From Bostrychus sinensis (lineage: Eukaryota > Chordata > Actinopteri > Gobiiformes > Eleotridae): a DNA stretch of 64,000 nucleotides. The stretch covers positions 29,031,206 through 29,095,205 of the forward strand of contig CM036252.1 in the NCBI GenBank assembly GCA_020698575.1, in the 5' to 3' direction. The notes below the pieces were generated by a model. That model was not told where the DNA came from. It ran no database searches and worked only from the letters and a program-made list of their open reading frames with translations. The position numbers and the translations under genes were made by a program. Below are positions 23,414 to 33,795 of this stretch, one piece after another; positions within the stretch are counted from its first letter, which is position 1, and each line of letters opens with the position of its first letter.

Positions 23414-23460
23414 CACAGCACCTGATGCAGGGATAGAAAGCATTCAGCGCTTGTCCTAGA

Positions 23461-23535
23461 GTGGCCCGGGCTGTAGCAAGTTGCCACTAAAATCTGAGTT
23501 TGAGTCTGGGGATGTATAAAAGAAAATAAAAAACT
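23461..23535 (+). mobile_element. tRNA-like dispersed repeat, copy 1
   Basis: GTGGCCCGGGCTGTAGCAAG, TTGCCACTAAAATCTGAGTT and TGAGTCTGGGGATGTATAAA AGAAAA align with 25023-25095 (GTGGCACAGG...TTGCCACCTAGATCAAGTT CAAGTCTGGGGACGGATAAA). The shared GTTCAAGTCTGG block looks like a B box with box A lost. Confidence 0.55.
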
Positions 23536-23684
23536 TTTGAGAAAAAGTAGGGGGAACACAGCTTTTACATAAAAATGGGCAAATTCACAAACATAAAAAA
23601 AAAAAAAAACAAAAAAAAAACCAAGGTCTGGATTTTGCCTCATTTTAAATCCATGGTTCTTTTGTTGACATGTTATATGAAATT

Positions 23685-24050
23685 GGCTCATGTGGTAGAG
23701 TGGTTGTCCTCAACCATTAGGTTGGCAGTTCAAAATCCTGCTCTCCCTCAATTCATACTGTTGTTGTATTCAAGAGACCATACCCACCTTGCCTGTATGA
23801 ATGATGTTAGTGTGACTGTGTGTTTGGTGGTGGGCGGTGAGGCTGTAGGTGCAGAATGGCAGCCATTTTTCTGTCAGTCTGCCCCAGGGCAGCTGTGGCT
23901 TCCAACCACTGAGAGTCACTAAAGAATGAATGAATAATGGGCTCATGTAAAGTGCTTTGAGAAGCTCGAGAGGCTTTGAAATTGCAATATAAATCTAATC
24001 AACTATTATTATTATTATTATTATTATCATTATTATTATTATTATTATTC
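23685..24050 (+). mobile_element. Full-length tRNA-derived SINE (family A) with (ATT)n tail
   Basis: The head is GGCTCATGTGGTAGAGTGGT with box B-like GGTTGGCAGTTCAAAATCC (23720-23738). The body contains CCATACCCACCTTGCCTGTA, TGAATGATGTTAGTGTGACT, GGTGGGCGGTGAGG and GCCCCAGGGCAGCTGTGGCT. The 3' end is AAAGTGCTTTGAGAAGCTCG and AATATAAATCTAATC followed by about 45 bases of ATT repeats. Its order of segments explains the truncated copy at 500-655 and the shorter one at 6537-6745. Confidence 0.85.
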
Positions 24051-24205
24051 ATTGTTTTACAGATATGTTATTTTGTGCGTCTGTAATTTAGAACATTTTC
24101 TCAATAGCCTTAACAAATTAAAACATTTGCCTTTTAGTATTAAAATTAATATTAAAAATCTACAAATTCCTCTGTAAAAACCTTCAAAATACAGTTAAGT
24201 TTCAA

Positions 24206-24920
24206 TGTGGATTCACACCAAAAGCATCAAATTCTCTTTTCTAAGCTCACTTTGCTCTATTTATGTCACCAGTGGGTGGAATGGTTCAAAAGTGACTTTT
24301 GTGCCTCGACCCATATCATGTTCTGTGTTTGGCAATCACGTTGCATTGGTGATGACGCTCATATTTGCATAAATTTGACTTTAATTCCACTCAAAACTTA
24401 ATTAATGTTGTGCAATACCAGCTTTCTCACCTTTGGTCCCATACCAATCGATACCTGGTACTGATAATACCAATACTGATTCCGATACCACTTTTACAGT
24501 TATAACCATAAAAAAAAGCCTATAAAAGCCCAAATGCATACAAAATGTTACTAATAATGGCTTCTTTTCCGCTTCCAGCAGGTCAGAATGGATTGGCTTT
24601 TACCTGCCATTGTAAAGGCACATGAAGGAGTGAATGGAATTTGTATTATACAGATAGCATTGTTTGTCATTACTACTAAAATATCGATACTTTCATATTG
24701 ATATCGATACTGCAATTAAATCCACAAATGTCGAAGGTATCAATACTTTTGGTAGTGAGTTTGCACATCCCTAAACTCAATCAATCAAGTCTTAATCCAC
24801 GTCACTAGGCACATTTGCATCACTTGTTGCCTCCAGGCGCGTGCTTCCATAGGAAATGAATAGTTAGCAGTCACTTCAGTAGCTCATGTTGCTTTTGGTG
24901 AGAGTTCATGCAAACAAAAT
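24206..24920. mobile_element. Harbinger-like MITE (outer element), split by a second transposon
   Basis: The left terminus TGTGGATTCACACCAAAAGC (24206-24225) pairs with the right terminus GCTTTTGGTGAGAGTTCA (24891-24908). The left arm (24206-24402) matches the left arm of the element at 39600-39785 (GGTGGACTCACACCAAAAGC ... AACTCAAAACT). The right arm (24775-24920) resumes with ACTCAATCAATCAAGTCTTA. The arms are interrupted by the insertion at 24403-24774. No transposase frame is present. Confidence 0.7.
24403..24774. mobile_element. Inner DNA transposon rich in ATCGATAC motifs
   Basis: The ends are inverted: left TTAATGTTGTGCAATACC, right (reversed) TTAGGGATGTGCAAACTC. The interior carries degenerate GATACC/ATCGATAC units (CCAATCGATACCTGGTACTG; ATATCGATACTTTCATATTG; GATATCGATACTGCAATTAA). 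This is a familiar non-autonomous fish DNA transposon. I cannot fix its superfamily or exact target duplication. Confidence 0.65.
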
Positions 24921-25022
24921 GGAAAAATGTATGTCGGTGCTACTAAAGTGGAGATATCAGGGTGTTAGAAAATCTCATTTTGAAAAAGTTACAGACACAG
25001 GTTAACTAAATGTAATTAAAGA

Positions 25023-25095
25023 GTGGCACAGGTTAGTTACTTGCCACCTAGATCAAGTTCAAGTCTGGGGACGGATAAAAAGAAAATTTTATAAA
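25023..25095 (+). mobile_element. tRNA-like dispersed repeat, copy 2
   Basis: GTGGCACAGGTTAGTTACTT, GCCACCTAGATCAAGTTCAA and GTCTGGGGACGGATAAAAAG AAAA. It is the partner of 23461-23535. Confidence 0.55.
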
Positions 25096-25309
25096 ACTTT
25101 GCAAATGGAAAGCGATGGAAAGTTTAAAAAAAAGGTTTTCCAGGAAGGCTTATTAGAATTCCGGGAGAGTATTTGATCTCTGGGCGAGCTGGTGTATTTG
25201 AATTGTAATGAGAGAACAGGTAGAGAATGTGTCGGGGTGGGAAGGCCTGTTCCGGTCGTCTTTTTATTTATTCCAGACGCTCTTGGGGTCCCATTACTCA
25301 CACAGCAGC

Positions 25310-25311
<2 letters not shown>

Positions 25312-25365
<54 letters not shown>
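25312..25365. repeat. (GA)n microsatellite, about 54 bp
   Basis: A pure GA run. Overlapping open frames here encode Arg-Glu repeats only and are not genes. Confidence 0.97.
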
Positions 25366-25368
<3 letters not shown>

Positions 25369-28159
25369 CTTACTCATTGAAACTCAGCTAAAGCCCTGTG
25401 TCAGCAACAAAGACGATCTGAAAGAGAGAAAGGGGGCCCTATGCACTGAGGCAAACAGACAAAACCGAGGTGAGACAAAACACTCATCCTGCCTTCTCTC
25501 TCTTGTACGGCTGCCCCGGTGGTTGCTATCCAAACCTCCATTAGCCCCCATGAATAATGAAAAGGAACAATGAGCTGCGAGCTGGCTGCACTGCGGGGAC
25601 CAGGACCCTAGTGAGCGAGTGGGTGGTACAATATCAAGTGGAGAACGTCCAAGCCAGACAGAAATTACAGTTGCTCTTCTTCAAAGTGGAAGCTATATTT
25701 GTCCTGGGTAAAAAAAAAAAAAAAAACAACGGTTGTGTGTTTTACAGAGCTATGGGAACATGGCGCCATGCAACCTTGGACTGAACTATTACCTTCGTGT
25801 TAGCGGGAAAGCAACTGTTTACCATTGAAAGTGACCTGTCCTTCCTACCTTTTCTTTTTTTCCCTTCTGGGATCAGTACAATGAATCATCAGCCTCCTAC
25901 TGTGCAGTGATTTTCATATTGCTTTGGCTTTGAGGTTTTGACGACAAATTCCCTTCCTGACGCAACCCTCACCAATTATCCAGGCATTGGGACTGGCACA
26001 AAGGACTGACTTGTGACCCCTTGTGGTTTGATTATTGAAAGTGACCTATTCAAAGTGACTAAATAAGCAAATGTCTTTGCCTTGAGTCAAAGTCTAGAAA
26101 AGACTAAAATGTATTTAGATCCAAAAATGTTTGCAAGTTACTAAATGTTTAGTTTCCAATGCAAGAACACTGAGCAATGGGGCCCTACCGACCAACTAAT
26201 TTGCAGTGGTCACTTCATACCATGTAAAATGTTAGCTTTAAATGCATGTTCATAGTTTTCACAGTGACTTCACACTGGAGGGCAATGTTCCCTTGGAGGG
26301 CAAGCACATTAGTTTGATGTTACTCCACAGAGCGTCAGCGGAAGCCACCGTTTTAATTAAGTTAGGATCTGTGTTTCTACAGAATCTCATCAGAGCCAAC
26401 TGACTCAGAAATAAGATAACTGTGGATTTGTATTGTTAAAGGAGTCCTCTCTGGAGAAGGTGAACAGTGGCAGCCGTTCAAATACACACACATTTGCAGC
26501 AAACATATTTAAATGAAAATGCCTCAAGCTAGCATTAGCCAGCGGCAGTGTGTGTCTGTCTGTTAGTGGTACTCACCTTTTATGATGAAAAACAAATGAC
26601 GGGTTAATGACCAAAAAAAAACAAAAAACTTTTGTTGTGTTTATAAGTTTGCTTCACAAGGGGTGGTATAGGGAGGCAGATTTCCTAAGTCCAACTCTGG
26701 AAGCAACCTGGATGTTGCTGTTGCCAGCGGCTAAAACAGGGCATACTCGTCACAGGTCCCCAATATTTCTAGTTTCAGTCCATATCATATTTTGTTCTGA
26801 GTTGTAAGGCCATTTCAAATATTTATTAGGCTGCATCTTCTCATGCCTGCTGTATGTTGCTGAGTTTGTTTTGCCCCTGGTGAAACACCAAACTCAAAAC
26901 TGAAAACTTAAAATAACACTACCTGGTGCTTTAGTGACAACTGACATGTGTTTGACAGAGCTACTAGATAGCACTGTAGTTTATGTGATTGGTCTCATGA
27001 CGCATGCTTGGTGTACAGTAAGGATCAGGGATGGTGATTCTTGAATAACATATAAGTCAATAACTTGGCAGTTTAAGATTTATGCTGACACTATTCACTT
27101 TCCTCGCTTTTTTGTTAGTATACGCTACCCTTATGACCTCTACAGTTTAATGAACTTTCATTAATTCTGCATTTTAAGTATATTTTAGATGAGTGATTAA
27201 AGTTTATGACAAATTACATTGGTTTTCAAAGTATTGCTATCACACTTTTTTTTTTTTTCATGCATTTTCAATTCTTAAAACACTCCATTAGAGATCTATG
27301 GGACTCCAAAAGATTTACAGAATTTTCAAATAAGTCATGATGGCACAAGGAACTATTAAAATATTGGATCTATGCCCTATTTTGTTGTAGTGTTGCTATG
27401 GAAATTACCTACTCAAGATAAGCTAAAACCTTCTTCCTGATCCAACCTTCTTCATTTATCTGGAATCGGAAACAACATAAGAATCTCAACAGTACACCCC
27501 AAAAATTGAATAACATTGCATGTACTGAAACTTTTCTGCTTCTGCATAGACAATGGAAACAAATGTATCAATCTCTGTAAGTGGAACACAGACCTATATA
27601 GTCCATGCATGCTATTGCTCTTGTACTATAGACATATAATTTCATCTCAGGTGATTTGCCCACTTGTCAATTTGCGCTCCCTTGTGCTGTTAACCTGCCC
27701 CCGCCAAGACCACGGCTATCTACCTCTGTGTTGTGAGCACACTTGAAACAGACTCAAATCAGACAGAAACAGCTGGCCCCCAGACCCTCGGCTTGAGAAA
27801 ATGTCAGCGTAGGTGCAGAGCGGAAAGAGAGGGCTGCGCGGTGGAGCAACAGAGTACAAGGGATGAATGAGAGAAAGCAAATTAAACCGTGCCGTGGAAG
27901 GTATCGACTGACAGCAGCCTGGAATAAAAGAGATGTAGGTGAAGGGAAGGACAGTTGAAGCTTTGGAAAGGTACAGTATGAAACCCATAAAGAGAATTGC
28001 TTTTGCTCTAGTATGTGTCCAGAAGAGTGGTTTCTGCTACCTGAACAATAACGTCACACAAGTGCAACAAAAGTACGATATTGTCTTGGTCTTGTCTCGT
28101 AAATTCACCCCTAACTCTTTTCACACAATAAACAATAAATACTATTGTAGGGTGCACAG
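25366..28159. other. Mostly unique DNA
   Basis: Includes a family C module scrap at 25936-26030 (AATTCCCTTCCTGACGCAAC; GGGACTGGCACAAAGGACTG), a weaker one near 27430-27470, and a poly(A) run at about 25710-25726. 27690-27960 is evenly composed and repeat-free. Open frames at 27716-27988 and 27939-28226 lack domains. No gene recognised. Confidence 0.45.
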
Positions 28160-28225
28160 TGAAAGCGTGGTTATAGCTCTCCTGCATCTCGGCAGGGAGA
28201 TTGTCAGTTCAGTTCTTGGGCTGTA
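28160..28225 (+). mobile_element. SINE head fragment (family B-like)
   Basis: GTGGTTATAGCTCTCCTGCA, CTCGGCAGGGAGATTGTCAG and TTCAGTTCTTGGG parallel the head at 7093-7150 (GTGGTTAGTGCTCCTGCCTT, CAGCAAGGAGGGTGTGGGTT, CAATCCTTGGG). Confidence 0.5.
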
Positions 28226-28616
28226 ATCTCTCTGTTGTTAAGAATGAAAAAGACCTCAATCAGAGACGAGATGAAGTGCACTGAAACTATTTAATCTAAC
28301 GTCAGAGGTTCAACACAGGATACATATTTGAAGACCATCAAGCAGAAGATTTCATTCCTATATATACTGTCATATGATTGCTATTTGCAAAACATGTTTC
28401 CATCAATATAGAGTCAGGGGTTTTTCTGTGGAGGCCCTTGGTCATGAGTGAACAGTAGCGCCTATATTGATGAAGCAAACAACGCCATCCTCATGTTGCA
28501 AGGGTTATATAAATGTCATATAATACAGTATAACAGTATTTTTAAAGTCACCAAAAGGTAGCTTACAAAAGCAAATATATTTGTGAAAGGTTGTTCTTCA
28601 TCCATATGATAATGAT

Positions 28617-28949
28617 AGTGTAGTCAAGACCAGTCTGAGGCCAGAGTGGCCCGAGACCAAAACAAGGCCGAGACTTTTAAGAAATGAGACCAAGTCGAGA
28701 TGAGGACAAAGGCAAACTGAAACCAGACCCTGTAACCAAAACAACTAAAATCAAAGGGAAACATAAACAAAGTGGTTCAAATATATTATTGATGATTTTA
28801 CTGATTTGCAGACATTAACAGACATTTTTCTTGTTGGATTCAAGACCAAGACCAAGTAAAACTGCAGCCAAGGCTGAGATGAGACCAAGACCATAAAAAA
28901 AAAAAGGTCTCAAGATTGGCTTCAAGGCCAAGGCCAGTTTTGAGCACTG
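28617..28949. mobile_element. MITE built of degenerate GACCAAGACC units
   Basis: The ends AGTGTAGTCAAGACCAG and (reversed) CAGTGCTCAAAACTGGCC are a weak inverted pair of hAT type. The interior repeats GAGACCAAAACAAGGCCGAG, GAGACCAAGTCGAGATGAGG and CAAGACCAAGACCAAG. It is non-coding. I recall a similar 'GAGACCAAGACC' fish repeat. Confidence 0.6.
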
Positions 28950-30055
28950 CAGCACTACCACATGAAATGCATAAATCAACTAGATTTGAGTGAAAACATA
29001 AAATTTGGAAATTACAGGCAAAATCATTTTCACTTCAGTTTAAAGGGAGGGAATAAAAATGTGTTTTTAATGGTAGTCTATGGTACACAAAGAGTGCGGA
29101 TGTAACAAAAAGACCTCACACTTTCAAAATGCACTGGGTATGAATGAAACTCATAAATTGCAAAATTCATTGCAACACACATCCTCACCAATTTTCATGG
29201 CTATGGTGCAGTCACAGCCAAAGTTATCTCAATAAAGGCGCACTCTTTAACAGGGCAGAAGGGTTAAAGTGACCACAGAGTTGGCCAAAAGCATGCTCTG
29301 AGTGGGACTTTTTGGGAGACACTACCATCCTAGTAGAAACATGCCTTTAGTGAAGTTGTGAAGATGTGTCCTGGTCCTCTCCTGAGGCTCTTCCCTCTTT
29401 AAAGACAGCAGGAAGTGAGCTGAGGATAAAGCGGAGGGGAAAAAAAGACAAGATTTGTCAAAAACACGACATCTCGACTCCTTCACATCTCTTCACAGAC
29501 ATTTACTTATGACACAGCGGCGTCACCTGTCACTCCGCACCTTGACGGATAGCTTTTTTCATCTCCCAGTTATTTCTACTCATGTCATTTTCATTCACAT
29601 CCAGTCAAAAAAACATGACTGATGTAAAAATTGAATATGGATTGCGAGATGAAGTGTCTATCCAAGCTGTCTGTTCGACATTTGGATGGCGAGGACCTGC
29701 ATGCACCGCGAGACGTCTTCAGAACTGTCTGAGTGAATGAAAAATCAGAACGGGCGCTGCTCACTTAATGTATCATAGCAGATAAAACTGTCAGATTGTA
29801 AGTGTTTATGCTATTAATACACGTCTTGCTGTTAGTATTTGGATCTAGCTTTGACTAAATATATAACAATGTGTAATGAGAGGATGAGATGATTCTCAAA
29901 CATCAACAAACAATTCTTTCGAACAGTATTTACATAAATAGGAAGGCAAACACTCATCTTCTCAATCTCAATCTCAATTCCCTCAATGAGCAAGTAAAAA
30001 TGCAAGTAAAATGCACTATTATTGATTTGATGCTAATGTTGGTATTCATAATTAG
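28950..30055. other. Unique stretch
   Basis: 29380-29760 is repeat-free and moderately GC-rich. Nothing coding recognised. Confidence 0.45.
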
Positions 30056-30100
30056 AATTTCTTTAATTTATCCCTGAGGGGAAATTGTTTTGTTACAGGC
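30056..30100 (-). mobile_element. Possible LINE 3' tail, minus strand
   Basis: TCTTTAATTTATCCCTGAGG GGAAATTG is the reverse complement of the fish LINE tail 'CAATTTCCCC..GGGATAAATAAAG'. Too short for certainty. Confidence 0.4.
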
Positions 30101-30814
30101 ATGCAACTCATCCAAGAAAGAAAATATAGAGTATAGTATTTTAAAAAATTATAATAAAAATCAAATAAATAACAGGAGAGTAATACCTCAGAATCTAAAT
30201 CACCCAGTAAAAATAAACAGCAAATTAAAAAAATAATAAAAAGAAAAAAAAATCTCTTTAAAAATATATTATCATAATAAATTATTGATACTAGGAATAT
30301 CAGTTTTGCTATTTATAGTCACAAATCTAGCCACAACCCAGAGCACTGTTTGTGTCATTTCCAAGCTTGAGTAAATAGCGAGGAGTGCATGAGACATCTG
30401 GTAATAAATGTTCAAATGGTCAAATTAATATATGAATCACTGCATGCTAAAAGGCAAATTATTTGCTTTGGTGACCTTGGAAAAAAGATAGAAAAAAAAT
30501 GAACAAAACCTTTTTTTTTTTTTTTCGCTCCAAAATGTAACCACTGACCACCACAGAAAAGCTAGGGGCACTAACAACTTAACTAATCGGGAGCCGTAAG
30601 GTATATATTAATAATAGACACACACTTTACTTTTAAAATAATTGCCTTTTAGCATTTATTATTGTAATTTTACTGTGAATTTTACAACCATTGCACCTGA
30701 AATAATAATAATTTAATACACACAGTGGCACTGTGTTTGTGTGAGCCCTGTGACTAACTGGCCACTGTCCAGGTCTAAGCCACATATTTGCTGGAATTGG
30801 CTCCATTTTACATT
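30101..30814. other. Very AT-rich stretch
   Basis: Poly(A) and (AAT)-like runs occur at 30140-30290, with poly(T) at about 30511-30525. A short family B scrap is at 30758-30800 (GGCCACTGTCCAGGTCTAAG; GGAATTGGCTCC). No gene. Confidence 0.5.
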
Positions 30815-31218
30815 TTACAAGGGATTCTTTTACTTGACTACATTTTAGAGTAAGTATCTGTACTTTTTACTCCACTACATTTATGAGATGGTTTGAAGTA
30901 CAACAAAGTATTTTGAATTTTGGTTCAAAATCATGTGTTTTTGTCATGGCCTCATTGTAGACACACAGTACTTAAATATAAAAGATGCAGTAAAGTAGTA
31001 CTCCTTTAGAAACATCAGAACAACAAATACAGAAGACAGATTCAGTCTCTTCTACAGCACCGGTTTGTTAATTTCATCTATAATCAGCGTAATCTCTCAC
31101 ATTTAACATTCATGAACTGTTGAGCCTCTGCGAAAACTTTTATTTTTTACTTGCAGTGAGTGCTGAAGTAAAGAAGTGAGTACTGAAGTAAAGAAATTGA
31201 GTACTTCTTCCACCACTG
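30815..31218. mobile_element. hAT-like MITE (TACTTCTTCCACCACTG end)
   Basis: The right end GAGTACTTCTTCCACCACTG (31199-31218) is the hallmark terminus of a very common fish MITE. The body shows TTTACTTGACTACATTTTAG, AGTAAGTATCTGTACTTTTT and ACTCCACTACATTTATGAGA, in the expected order. The left terminus is not preserved. Confidence 0.75.
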
Positions 31219-32207
31219 ATAATCTGGGTTAGTCTGGCTTAATTATTAAGCTATGTGTTTTGATTTTTCGAAATGTTGCTGCATAGTATGACCTGTAATA
31301 CTAGACAAGGGTTTAAAAATCAAACAAAAATGCCAGATATCCAGAGATACCCAACTTCACATGGACATTGTCTGTCGGAGGGGCTTCATATCAGTTGACC
31401 TTTATGTTTTTGCCTCCTTTGACTGTTATGCCATCTTTATTCTGCTCTTTCATGTTCTCCCTGACAGCTCTTCTCTATAATCTTAGTTCTTCAGAAGTCA
31501 TTTTGTCATTGACACTGAGGATCCCCGGCTGAAATGCACTAAACAGCGCACATCTCATGTTACCTGGTGCACGGCGGTGTGATTTCACGCTCGGCCGTGC
31601 ATGTTCCACCTTCAATCCATCCTCCCTTTTTTTTCCCCTCACTGTACCTCATTCCTTTTCTTCTCTATATTTGGTCACGGGGGAAGGAACGGGAAGAAGG
31701 TGAAGGATTCTGACAGTCAGCTTTTTTTTCTCTTCTCCTTCTTTTATCTGTCTTGCAATTTCCCACGCCTCACCTCTGCTTCATAGTTTCTACTCTTCTT
31801 GATTTGCATTTGTTTTTGAAGATCTTGAGGTTTGCTTCCACACAAGCAGAGCTGTAGGAGGTCTGCTAATGGCGTGCAATGTTTACATCTGAATTTAGCA
31901 GCTGCTTAATGTGTGGCTGTTCCGAGGTCTTGGTGCAGTGTTTCAGTGCTGGCAGAAGGAAAGGGAAGCTCATGAGTGTTGCTCGGAAAACACCCACACA
32001 TTAATGTATGTGTGCAATGAAACTCCTCTTGAGCATTTACCAGTGTGAGTTCTATTTCACAACCTCTAAACAAATTTACCATTAAAGCATTGTTTTCACT
32101 GGAGCAATATATTACAGATTGGGTCAGGACAGATTTGCTACAGTTGGAATAATGTGGCATAAAAGCATTAAAAAAAACCACTACTTTTGAGGTCCATGTA
32201 CGGTATA
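31219..32207. other. Unique stretch
   Basis: Repeat-free and evenly composed, with pyrimidine-rich patches at 31610-31760. Open frames (31601-31786, 31906-32241) have no domain. No gene recognised. Confidence 0.45.
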
Positions 32208-32491
32208 CAGTGGCTGACAAAGTGGGGTCCGAGGCCACCAAGGTATTGCAAAGGGGGTCCCAGAGGTTGTTTATGCTAAGTGCACAAAATGAAATGAAGT
32301 ACAGTTATACTTGTTGAATAATATTACTTAAAATGGTTTAGAGCCAACAGTCAGTGTTTTTTGTAATGCTTTTTATAGAAATATTTAGAGAAAAACATGA
32401 AATAGTCTTTGGAATAGGTTCAAGTTTTATTGTTGGGTATTGTTGGCTTGGAATTTTTGGAAATTTAAGGGGGCTGGTCTAATAAACACTG
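32208..32491. mobile_element. hAT-like MITE, diverged
   Basis: Left end CAGTGGCTGACAAAGTGGGG TCC and right end TCTAATAAACACTG. The interior shares GAGAAAAACATGA, AAGTTTTAT and TTTTTGGAAATTT with 5108-5275. I could not identify a clean 8-bp target duplication. Confidence 0.55.
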
Positions 32492-32603
32492 TAGTATGTT
32501 GACTGGACAACAGAGAATTCATACTTGATAGTGTACTATGCTCTTAATGTAAATTTACAATATACACTCAGTTAGGTATATTGAGATAAAAGTGTCCATA
32601 TTG

Positions 32604-32755
32604 TGCCAGGGTATAGCCCAGTTGGTAGAGCATGTGGCATATTAAGAGAGCAACTAGAGCTTGCTTCTGAATCTCCAACCATTTGCTGAAGGTCTCTCCC
32701 TGCTCACCCCCATTGTTTCCAGTCACTACACCATTTACCTAATAAAGCCCAAGTT
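32604..32755 (+). mobile_element. tRNA-derived SINE (family D) with box A
   Basis: The head GCCAGGGTATAGCCCAGTTG GTAGAGCATGTGGC has box A TAGCCCAGTTGG (32614-32625). The body CATTTGCTGAAGGTCTCTCC, CTGCTCACCCCCATTGTTTC and CAGTCACTAC leads to CTAATAAAGCCCAA. Box B is not recognisable. The family is recalled as a percomorph SINE ('TTTGCTGCATGTC...CCTGTC...AATAAAGGC'). Confidence 0.7.
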
Positions 32756-32815
32756 TATCCATTCATTCATTCATCTTCTTTCACTTCTTCGCGTTAGGGG
32801 TCGTGGGTACTGGAG
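32756..32815 (-). mobile_element. SINE family B 3' scrap, minus strand
   Basis: ATTCATTCATTCATCTTCTT, then CTTCGCGTTAGGGGTCGTGG GTACTGGAGC. In reverse this is the family B tail. Confidence 0.5.
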
Positions 32816-32969
32816 CAGACGTTTCAAAGAAGCCTTATGCTTTGGGTAACTAATGATTTTAATTTAATAGTAATGCTATTGGGAAAGTTCAATAGATATA
32901 GCACCTAAGTCATATTTAAAGACATTACAAAAGGCCTGGCAGTACATACAGAAAACTTGTTGACATATA

Positions 32970-33085
32970 TGAATGTGTAGGAGGGAGGAGCCATTCATTT
33001 GCTGAATGTCTGTCCCAGCTCTCCCCCATGATTTCCTGTCACTACTACACTTGTCTAATGAAAGCCTAAAGGCCAAATAATCTGT
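32970..33085 (+). mobile_element. SINE family D body fragment
   Basis: CATTTGCTGAATGTCTGTCC, CAGCTCTCCCCCATGATTTC, CTGTCACTACTACACTTGTC and TAATGAAAGCCTAAAGGCCA AAT repeat the 32690-32755 body. The tRNA head is missing. Confidence 0.65.
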
Positions 33086-33611
33086 AATCGGATGAAGTGG
33101 CTTTTTTAATTTAAAGTTCAAAAGGCTGGGAATAAATGTGTTACAAGTTCCACTAACATCAAGTATAACATCAAGTCAGTTCTTTAAGGGCATTTAAAGG
33201 TTGCTTGCATGAAACTGTGCCCTGTCAATATAAGCCATGCCAAAACACTCTTTAACACTTTAATAATCCCATACACTAGTCACAAAACAACAGTCAACAG
33301 TCAAAACTCACATTTTTGATAACTCAATTTTGTATTCTGACAAGTTATTTATTCATACTGCCGCAGGACAGATTTGTCAAGAGCATATACTGTAGAAAGA
33401 AGGACCCAGCCACACACACCCCCTGCCAGCCTGTTAGCCCTGGGCTGTTTGCCCCCCGTCGGTTTCCTGCTGGGCTGAGCTGACCTGCAGCAACCGAACA
33501 TCTGATTAGCTTCCATCACAAAAATCAGCAGTATTATGGGGTTAGATTTGTAATACAGCTACGAATGACTTTTTTTAGTCACCTGACATTTGCTTTCTCC
33601 CCCATAAATGT
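33086..33611. other. Unique stretch
   Basis: No gene recognised. 33400-33500 is GC-richer (CCCCCTGCCAGCCTGTTAGC). Confidence 0.45.
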
Positions 33612-33649
33612 GTTTTTTTTTTTTTTTTTTATTTTTTTTTTTTTTTTTT
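33612..33649. repeat. Poly(T) tract, interrupted once
   Basis: 19 Ts, one A, 18 Ts. This is the poly(A) end of the minus-strand SINE that follows. Confidence 0.9.
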
Positions 33650-33650
33650 A

Positions 33651-33790
33651 TTTGCAATGACAGCTAAGTGAGCATAGAGAGAAATTTGTCAAAGTGTCGG
33701 AGTCCAGACTTGAACCTTTGATGTTGGAACAGGCTGTAGTTGCTGTGCACATGCACTGCAGCTCCACCAACTGAGCTACACCATGGCACC
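33651..33790 (-). mobile_element. tRNA-derived SINE (family D), both Pol III boxes, minus strand
   Basis: Read in reverse: GGTGCCATGGTGTAGCTCAG TTGGTGGAGC with box A TAGCTCAGTTGG, then GCAGTGCATGTGCACAGCAA, box B GGTTCAAGTCTGG, then GACAAATTTCTCTCTATGCT and AGCTGTCATTGCAAATAAA, ending in the poly(A) complement at 33612. This is the best-preserved family D copy. Confidence 0.85.
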
Positions 33791-33795
33791 CCATT

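Noticed and set aside
25192..25573. Arg/Glu-repeat proteins (62 and 121 codons)
   Set aside because: Produced by translating the (GA)n microsatellite.
32208..32491. 8-bp target duplication at the edges of this MITE
   Set aside because: The flanks ACGGTATA and TAGTATGT do not match well enough to claim one.
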